DNA of 10,573 bases from assembly GCA_029934265.1 (NCBI GenBank), contig JAOZMN010000076.1:1-10573 (forward strand), in the 5' to 3' direction. The DNA is from Bacteroidales bacterium (lineage in GTDB: Bacteria; Bacteroidota; Bacteroidia; Bacteroidales; JAADGE01). How positions within the stretch are numbered: position 1 is the first letter of the stretch; each line of letters begins with the position of its first letter. Positions 6,474 through 10,573 of the stretch are shown here, one piece after another. The translations under genes and the position numbers were made by a program. Under the pieces are notes generated by a model. The model was not told the DNA's origin and did no database searches. It saw nothing but the letters and a program-made list of their open reading frames with translations.

Positions 6474-6491
6474 TTTTGAAAATTTTCAAAA
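6474..6491. promoter_or_regulatory. 18-bp perfect palindrome overlapping the ybaB promoter region (possible operator)
   Basis: TTTTGAAAATTTTCAAAA is identical to its reverse complement. It ends 20 bp before the -7-like box at 6511, so it covers the position where the -33 element would be. Being AT-only apart from one G and one C, it could be chance. Its placement over a promoter is what makes it a candidate operator. Confidence 0.35.
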
Positions 6492-6510
6492 GAAGTTTTA
6501 ATTTTTTACA

Positions 6511-6518
6511 TATCTTTG
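6511..6518 (+). promoter_or_regulatory. Bacteroidota-type -7 promoter box upstream of ybaB
   Basis: TATCTTTG matches TAnnTTTG exactly. It predicts a start of transcription near 6525 and a leader of about 115 nt before the ybaB ATG. No TTTG occurs at the standard -33 spacing; one at 6475-6478 is too far away (32 nt). Confidence 0.45.
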
Positions 6519-6639
6519 GCACCGATAAAAATATTTTCAAATTACCGGATATTGTAAACGGGAGCTAATCTGTTTTTGCATTGGCATAATATTCTTAAAA
6601 TCAATAAAAATTACAATTTCACAAATTAAAAAGTATAAT

Positions 6640-6942
6640 ATGTTTGATAAACTTCTTGAACAAGTAGAACAAAAAAAAAACGATATACAAAAAGACTTGG
6701 CAAAAGTAACAATAGAAGCTGAAGCCGAAAACGGATTGGTAAAAGTGAAAGCAAACGGAAATAAAAAAATATTGAGTATAGACATCAGTAATGAAATTAT
6801 TGATGACAAAGAAGCTATGGAAGATTTGATTATCGTTGCCGTAAACAGAGCAGTCGAAAAATCGGAAAAAGTGTTTGAAGAAGCAATGAACGGAGTTGCC
6901 GGAGAAATGATACCGGGCATGAAAAATATGTTTGGAATGTAG
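6640..6942 (+). CDS. YbaB/EbfC family nucleoid-associated protein
   Basis: A small cytoplasmic DNA-binding protein of 100 residues, the normal family size. Members form tweezer-like dimers and coat DNA. Residues 1-22 are a charged helix (MFDKLLEQVEQKKNDIQKDL). The strands of the core follow (about 23-50), with IEAEAENGLVKVKANGNKKILSIDIS corresponding to the family pattern GxVxVxxxGxxxxxxxxI. Then come DDKEAMEDLIIVAVNRAVEKSEK, the long C-terminal helix, and a Gly/Met-rich tail ending MIPGMKNMFGM, also usual for the family. The ATG at 6640 is preceded by an A-rich leader without a Shine-Dalgarno sequence, as is common in Bacteroidota. In many bacteria this gene sits between dnaX and recR. Here it does not; the next gene, a secreted peptidase, starts 58 bp downstream with no terminator between, so the two may be co-transcribed. 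Gene symbol not given because the family name varies between species. Confidence 0.92.
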   Translation: MFDKLLEQVEQKKNDIQKDLAKVTIEAEAENGLVKVKANGNKKILSIDISNEIIDDKEAMEDLIIVAVNRAVEKSEKVFEEAMNGVAGEMIPGMKNMFGM

Positions 6943-7000
6943 AAAACAATAATTTTTTTTAGAACAATCAATTTAATATTAACCATTTAATTATTCAGAT

Positions 7001-8215
7001 ATGAAAAGAGTACTTTTTTTAAGTTTAGCATTGATTATTCAATCATTGTTTATTGGTAATGCCCTGAAAGCACAAGATGATGATAAGGAAATCTACAAAA
7101 TTACCGATAAAACGGTTGTAGAAAATACAAGTATAAAAAATCAGCATTCATCAGGGACTTGCTGGAGTTTTTCGGGCTTGTCGTTTTTCGAGTCGGAAGT
7201 TTACAGAATAACAAAAAAAGAAGTTGATTTATCTGAAATGTTTATAGCAAGCTACGCTTATATCGACAAGGCTGATATGTATGTTCGTATGCACGGAAAA
7301 TTAAATTTTTCGGAAGGAGGAGCGTTTCATGATGTTGCTCATATAATGAAAAAATACGGAATGGTGCCGGAAGAAGAATACACCGGTTTATGTTACGGAA
7401 CAAAAAATCATGTTCATCAAGAACTTGCGGAAATTCTCACAAAATTTGTAGCAGCTGTTGTAGAAAATAAAAACGGAACATTAACTACCGCTTGGAAAGA
7501 TGCGTACAAAGCAACAGTTGAAGCATATTTGGGTAAACTTCCGACCGATTTTGATTTTAACGGAAAAAAAATGACCCCAAAAGAATATGTTAAAGAAGAA
7601 CTTGGTTTAAATATGGACGATTATGTAGAAATAAGCTCTTTTTCACATCACCCTTTTTACAGCAAATTTGTACTTGAAGTACCCGACAACTGGTTGCTTG
7701 ACCAAGTTTACAATGTGCCATTAGATGATTTTTCTGCAATTATAGATAATGCCATAAAAACAGGATATTCAGTAGCTTGGGGAGCAGACATCAGTCACCC
7801 CGGTTTCAAAAATAATTTCAGAAAAAAAGGACTTGCAATAATACCTTCTTTATCGGGTGCAAATGTGCCGGCAGGTTTAGAACAAGCAAAATGGGACGAT
7901 ATGAGCGAAAAACAAAGAAGCAGTTATGTAAAAAAAGCTGAAGGTATCGTAAAAGAAATGAAAATTACGCAAGAAATACGACAGGTCGGTTTTGATAATT
8001 ATACAACAACTGACGACCACGGAATGCACATGGTAGGTGTTGCACAAGACCAAGATGGAAATAAATATTATAAAATTAAAAATTCTTGGGATAAAGTTGG
8101 TAAGTATGATGGATATTTCTATGCTTCTGATGCCTTTGTAAGAATGCAAACTATTGATATAATGGTACATAAAGATGCAATTCCTAAAAAAATAAGAGTA
8201 AAAATGGGATTGTAA
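7001..8215 (+). CDS. Secreted C1 family cysteine aminopeptidase (bleomycin hydrolase / PepC-like)
   Basis: A papain-fold cysteine peptidase of the C1B group (aminopeptidase C, bleomycin hydrolase), expected to trim peptides. It is 404 residues long, slightly shorter than typical PepC enzymes (about 440-450). Residues 1-25 are a signal peptide (MKRVLFLSLALIIQSLF, cut near LKAQ-DDD), so it acts outside the cytoplasm, unlike classical PepC. The active site is complete: Q48 of the oxyanion hole and nucleophile C54 in NQHSSGTCWSFSG, catalytic H340 in DDHGMHMVG, and N361 in KIKNSWD. The region between about 85 and 330 contains the PepC-type insertion that narrows the active-site cleft, including WLLDQVYNVPLDDF and GYSVAWGADISHPGF. 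The ATG at 7001 directly begins the signal peptide. It lies 58 bp after ybaB and is followed by a strong intrinsic terminator. Substrate preference cannot be read from the sequence. Confidence 0.9.
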   Translation: MKRVLFLSLALIIQSLFIGNALKAQDDDKEIYKITDKTVVENTSIKNQHSSGTCWSFSGLSFFESEVYRITKKEVDLSEMFIASYAYIDKADMYVRMHGKLNFSEGGAFHDVAHIMKKYGMVPEEEYTGLCYGTKNHVHQELAEILTKFVAAVVENKNGTLTTAWKDAYKATVEAYLGKLPTDFDFNGKKMTPKEYVKEELGLNMDDYVEISSFSHHPFYSKFVLEVPDNWLLDQVYNVPLDDFSAIIDNAIKTGYSVAWGADISHPGFKNNFRKKGLAIIPSLSGANVPAGLEQAKWDDMSEKQRSSYVKKAEGIVKEMKITQEIRQVGFDNYTTTDDHGMHMVGVAQDQDGNKYYKIKNSWDKVGKYDGYFYASDAFVRMQTIDIMVHKDAIPKKIRVKMGL

Positions 8216-8243
8216 GAAAAACTTATCAGGCAAAAATAAAATG

Positions 8244-8279
8244 GTCAGAGGTTCATGCTAAGTGAACTTCTGACTTTTT
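8244..8279 (+). terminator. Intrinsic terminator after the C1 peptidase gene
   Basis: The stem GTCAGAGGTTCA (8244-8255) pairs with TGAACTTCTGAC (8263-8274) over 12 positions including one G-T pair, with a 7-nt loop, and TTTTT follows at 8275-8279. It starts 28 bp after the stop codon and closes the ybaB-peptidase unit, so ispF needs its own promoter. Confidence 0.85.
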
Positions 8280-8414
8280 AACTTTAGGGTAGCTTAATTT
8301 AAAATAATAAATCAGACGAAACCCATATTGTGGGATTTAAAATTAAATATTAACACCCAAGAAAATGATTATATTATGAGTACTTATTTTCAAGGTGTTA
8401 CAAATAATAAACAG

Positions 8415-8897
8415 ATGAAAATACGAACAGGGATAGGTTACGATGTACATCAATTAGTTGAAGGCAGGGAGTTTTGGCTCGGAGGCGTGAAAATAAAACA
8501 CGACAAAGGAAGTTTGGGGCATTCCGACGGTGATGCTCTTATCCATGCAATTTGTGATGCACTTTTCGGAGCGGCAAATATGAATGATATTGGTTATCAT
8601 TTTCCTGATACTTCTTCCGAGTATAAAGGTATTGCCGGTAAAATTTTATTGCGAAGAACTGTTAATTTATTGAAAGAAAAAAAATATAAAATTTCTAATA
8701 TTGATTCGATAGTCGTTCTGCAAGCTCCTAAAATCAAAGATTATATAAACGAAATGAAAACCGCAATTGCCGGAGCTGCTCAAATAGATATTGATGATAT
8801 TTCCATAAAAGCCACAACTACCGAAAAACTTGGTTTTGCCGGACGAAAGGAGGGCGTTGCCGCTTATGCGAATGTTCTTATTTATAAGAATTTATAA
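8415..8897 (+). CDS. ispF: 2-C-methyl-D-erythritol 2,4-cyclodiphosphate synthase
   Basis: IspF converts CDP-methylerythritol 2-phosphate into methylerythritol 2,4-cyclodiphosphate, releasing CMP, in the cytoplasmic MEP isoprenoid pathway. The 160-residue product has the usual length. The metal site is intact: D10 and H12 in GIGYDVHQL, and H44 in SDGDALIHAICDAL. Other family blocks are IGYHFPDTS (59-67) and the signature KATTTEKLGFAGRKEG (132-147), which contacts the nucleotide. The frame is open upstream to 8328, but residues before the ATG at 8415 do not resemble the family and MKIRTGIGYDVH is the standard start, so 8415 is chosen. No Shine-Dalgarno sequence is visible. The 135-bp gap after the terminator shows no clear TAnnTTTG box, only a weak 4-bp hairpin (CCCA/TGGG) at 8322-8334. 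It ends 14 bp from a convergent gene. IspF could support the isoprenoid tail of menaquinone made through MqnB. Confidence 0.96.
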   Translation: MKIRTGIGYDVHQLVEGREFWLGGVKIKHDKGSLGHSDGDALIHAICDALFGAANMNDIGYHFPDTSSEYKGIAGKILLRRTVNLLKEKKYKISNIDSIVVLQAPKIKDYINEMKTAIAGAAQIDIDDISIKATTTEKLGFAGRKEGVAAYANVLIYKNL

Positions 8898-8911
8898 ACA
8901 GATTGAAGATT

Positions 8912-9679
8912 TTATTCGATTTCTTTAAGGTGATAATCACTTATAACTTTTCCGAATCGCCACGAAACGTAAACTGAAGGAATTAAAATACGTGAGTTTT
9001 CGGTTTCCATTATTTTTATTTTTTTAGGATAAAAATCAAGTGTTGCACCGGTTTCGATAAAACGAAGAATATTATTTTTTTTTCCGTATTCAAAACTTGC
9101 TCCGACTTTCGCAAATACTCCGGGAGAAATTATTGTTTCGGGAAGCCCTTTAAAAAAACTTGCCCTGTTTCTTATTTTAAAAGAAGGAATATTCAATGCA
9201 AATAGTTGAGTTACAGTACTTCCGTCCGATTGATATACATTGTAATATATAGGTTTCATAAATGCAATACCGACACCGACGGCATAAATAATACGAATAG
9301 AAACTGTACCTTTATCGAATTTTGTAAATAATTCTCGTTGCCTTCCTATCGAGGCTTGCGACTTAAATACAGAATTAGTTTTTCCATATACGAATCTCGA
9401 CCCTGATAGTCCTATTTCATTAAAACTTTTTATTTCTTTGGGGTCTTTTATTGTTCCGAAACCTGCCGTATAGAACCATTTTTTCTTATAATTGGAAGTT
9501 CTTTTAGCGTATCTGTAATTTATTTCCCAACCGCTTGACTTCAGCTTCAGTCCGAAAGTTCTTTCGTTACTGAATAAAATTTTATTTTGCTTGTCGAGTT
9601 CTCCTTGAGCTTTTAAATTATTAATATTTAATATTATAAAAGGTAAAATGAACAGGATACCCGGTAAATATTTTCTCAT
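8912..9679 (-). CDS. Probable secreted outer-membrane beta-barrel protein, unknown function
   Basis: I do not recognise a named family. From the ATG at 9679 it is 255 residues, beginning with a signal peptide (MRKYLPGILFILPFIILNINNLKA, cut before QGELD). The rest is rich in alternating aromatic and polar residues expected of beta-strands, such as FGLKLKSSGWEINYRYAKR, WFYTAGFG, ISPGVFAKVGASFEYG, FIETGATLDFYP and SVYVSWRFG. Many Gly and Tyr turns and a late aromatic strand suggest a small outer-membrane barrel. The frame is open to 9718, but that start lies in the T-tract of a terminator and its extra residues spoil the signal peptide. 9679 is therefore preferred, with 9685 as an alternative. 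No -7 promoter box is seen, so transcription may come from leak-through of the small lipoprotein gene upstream. The stop codon faces ispF across 14 bp. Function unknown. Confidence 0.7.
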   Translation of the reverse strand: MRKYLPGILFILPFIILNINNLKAQGELDKQNKILFSNERTFGLKLKSSGWEINYRYAKRTSNYKKKWFYTAGFGTIKDPKEIKSFNEIGLSGSRFVYGKTNSVFKSQASIGRQRELFTKFDKGTVSIRIIYAVGVGIAFMKPIYYNVYQSDGSTVTQLFALNIPSFKIRNRASFFKGLPETIISPGVFAKVGASFEYGKKNNILRFIETGATLDFYPKKIKIMETENSRILIPSVYVSWRFGKVISDYHLKEIE

Positions 9680-9710
9680 CGGCATAAAATTAAGGTCAAA
9701 AACCTTATCA

Positions 9711-9744
9711 AACAACAAAAGCAGTCCTTTTTTAAAAGAACTGC
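9711..9744 (-). terminator. Intrinsic terminator after the small lipoprotein gene (minus strand)
   Basis: GCAGT (9721-9725) pairs with ACTGC (9740-9744), one mismatch follows, then CTTTT pairs with AAAAG. On the minus strand the stem is followed by TTTTGTTGTT. It lies about 40 bp after the stop of the small lipoprotein gene and just ahead of the beta-barrel gene start. Confidence 0.7.
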
Positions 9745-9782
9745 GATAAACTTATCGAATACTTTGAATTGTCGAAATTTTA

Positions 9783-9977
9783 TTACAAAGAACCGATTTT
9801 TTCTTGGTCAAAATTGCCTGCTGTTTCGTTTGCATTACCGATATTTTGGTCAATGGAAGACGCATCTCTCATTGAAGGTTGATAAGCAGGACACAGCTGA
9901 TTATGCGACTGACACGAACTAAGTAAAATACTTCCGCTTATAAGTACGATATTGATTATTGCAATAATTTTTTTCAT
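9783..9977 (-). CDS. Small lipoprotein (64 residues), unknown function
   Basis: The product begins MKKIIAIINIVLISGSILLSSC, a textbook lipoprotein signal peptide with lipobox LSSC and the lipidated Cys at residue 22. The mature part has only 43 residues: CQSHNQLCPAYQPSMRDAS, then an Asn/Ser/Asp-rich tail with no predicted fold. A second Cys (residue 29) sits in a CPAY motif, which I have the impression recurs in small Bacteroidota lipoproteins; this is memory, not a search result. It has its own -7-like box upstream (10003-10010) and its own terminator downstream (9711-9744), which supports a real, separately transcribed gene. A LolA-like carrier is encoded 45 bp upstream on the same strand, but a functional link is speculative. 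Confidence 0.75.
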   Translation of the reverse strand: MKKIIAIINIVLISGSILLSSCQSHNQLCPAYQPSMRDASSIDQNIGNANETAGNFDQEKIGSL

Positions 9978-10002
9978 GATTATAATTTTTATATTTTTAT
10001 AA

Positions 10003-10010
10003 CAAATCTA
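10003..10010 (-). promoter_or_regulatory. Bacteroidota-type -7 promoter box for the small lipoprotein
   Basis: The minus strand reads TAGATTTG, matching TAnnTTTG, 26 bp upstream of the ATG. The same 8-mer recurs at 10035-10042 inside the end of the LolA-like gene, 32 bp away. The TTTG of that copy is 24 nt from the box, a little longer than the usual -33 spacing. Confidence 0.4.
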
Positions 10011-10022
10011 AGACTTTAAAAT

Positions 10023-10573
10023 TTATTCATCACGCAAATCTATCACTTCACCGGGATATTTTTTGGCATTATAAGTAAAAAGAGCTTCCGGCATTTTTAC
10101 GTTACTTTTAAATTCCGTAACATTTATTGTGTAATGATTTCCGTCTTTCCCGAAAGATTTAATTGAAACTATGCGTAATTTATCTTTATCTATTTTTAAT
10201 CTTATTCGAGAATAATTTTTCTTTTTAACTTCCACCGGAAACAAATCTATAACATCGACTTTGGCTCCTGCATCTGTTTCTTGTCCGAGGTATTGATATT
10301 TAAAACCTTTTTCGTAAATCGTAAATAATTTTGCAGGATTAAAAATATTGTCGTTTTCTTCATCGGGTACTGATATTGTAATTTCTTCTGCGTCCGTAAG
10401 ATAATTGTACAAAAATTTTCCGTCCGTAAAAATTTCGGACCCGGCAAGTATCAGTTTGTATTTATTTCCTTTCAAGAATGCGTAACCTTTATAGGTTTCT
10501 TTAATTTTCTCTTGTGTATTTTCTAATGTGTACGAAAATTTTATCCTAATTGTTTCAAAAGATTTAGTTTTTT
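10023..10573 (-). CDS. LolA-like outer membrane lipoprotein carrier, 5' end cut by window edge
   Basis: LolA-type proteins ferry lipoproteins across the periplasm to the outer membrane. The frame is open to the right edge: 182 residues are visible, with no stop or convincing start upstream. The TTG at 10475 is an internal Leu codon (YAFLKGNKYKL), not the start. Family features in order are FETIRIKFSYTLEN (the TxxGxF-like first strands), GYAFLKGNKYKLILAGSEIFTDGKFLYNYL (the shape of the LolA core, where a metal- and ligand-free barrel strand pair carries the KGNKYKL turn), and a tail with SRIRLKIDKDKLRIVSIKSFGKDGNHYTINVTEFKSN, then ALFTYNAKKYPGEVIDLRDE. The missing part should hold the signal peptide and roughly 30-40 residues. 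In many Bacteroidota, lolA follows ftsK, so ftsK may lie just outside the window; this is expectation only. It reads towards the small lipoprotein gene with a 45-bp gap. Confidence 0.85.
   Translation of the reverse strand, partial: KTKSFETIRIKFSYTLENTQEKIKETYKGYAFLKGNKYKLILAGSEIFTDGKFLYNYLTDAEEITISVPDEENDNIFNPAKLFTIYEKGFKYQYLGQETDAGAKVDVIDLFPVEVKKKNYSRIRLKIDKDKLRIVSIKSFGKDGNHYTINVTEFKSNVKMPEALFTYNAKKYPGEVIDLRDE

Noticed and set aside
6537..6986. 149-codon minus-strand frame with hydrophobic product
   Set aside because: It is the antisense of ybaB, whose family assignment is strong. The hydrophobicity comes from the complement of Lys/Glu codons.
7877..8233. 118-codon minus-strand frame
   Set aside because: Antisense to the C-terminal catalytic part of the C1 peptidase.
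8322..8334. CCCA/TGGG hairpin upstream of ispF as a regulatory element
   Set aside because: A four-base-pair stem in AT-rich DNA is expected by chance.
8328..8414. N-terminal extension of IspF by 29 codons
   Set aside because: It would start from TTG, the added residues do not resemble the family, and the ATG at 8415 gives the standard 160-residue enzyme.
9680..9718. Longer start of the beta-barrel protein
   Set aside because: The upstream start lies in the T-tract of the terminator at 9711-9744 and would place charged residues before the signal peptide.
10473..10475. TTG as the start codon of the LolA-like protein
   Set aside because: The same frame continues upstream to the window edge with LolA-like sequence, so this TTG encodes an internal leucine.

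Overview
The window looks like chromosomal DNA from an AT-rich (roughly one third G+C) member of the Bacteroidota, most likely an anaerobic or microaerobic Bacteroidales-type bacterium. Four things point there: an S46 dipeptidyl-peptidase, a very long CcsB-CcsA fusion, a family-typical futalosine hydrolase and a Bacteroidota-style LolA-like protein. Start codons lack Shine-Dalgarno sequences, and several genes have an upstream TAnnTTTG box, the -7 element of Bacteroidota promoters. I see no phage, plasmid, CRISPR, tRNA or rRNA, and no obvious new multi-gene system. The unusual material is in the intergenic DNA.

Left part, minus strand (1-5950). Read in the direction of transcription: an OB-fold lipoprotein of the NrfJ-like type (5201-5950), a 1048-residue ResB/CcsA cytochrome c synthase fusion (1775-4921), futalosine hydrolase MqnB of menaquinone synthesis (883-1578), and the N-terminal third of a secreted S46 dipeptidyl-peptidase (5-769). 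The peptidase reading frame stops 254 codons in, four bases from the window edge. The first three genes fit a respiratory theme: menaquinone supply, c-type cytochrome assembly, and a periplasm-facing lipoprotein often linked to cytochrome systems. That they act together is inference.

Centre (5951-6639). This is a 689-bp divergent intergenic region. It holds a 313-bp foldback element with 24-bp terminal inverted repeats and an 8-bp flanking direct repeat (MITE-like), then an 18-bp perfect palindrome and a promoter-like box ahead of ybaB. A second, smaller foldback element and a 37-nt palindrome lie between the lipoprotein and ccsBA genes.

Right part, plus strand (6640-8897). YbaB/EbfC nucleoid protein, a secreted C1 (bleomycin hydrolase/PepC-like) peptidase closed by a clear intrinsic terminator, and IspF of the MEP isoprenoid pathway. 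IspF could supply isoprenoid precursors for the menaquinone side chain.

Far right, minus strand (8912-10573). A LolA-like lipoprotein carrier cut by the window edge, a 64-residue lipoprotein with its own promoter-like box and terminator, and a probable outer-membrane beta-barrel protein of unknown function that converges on ispF.
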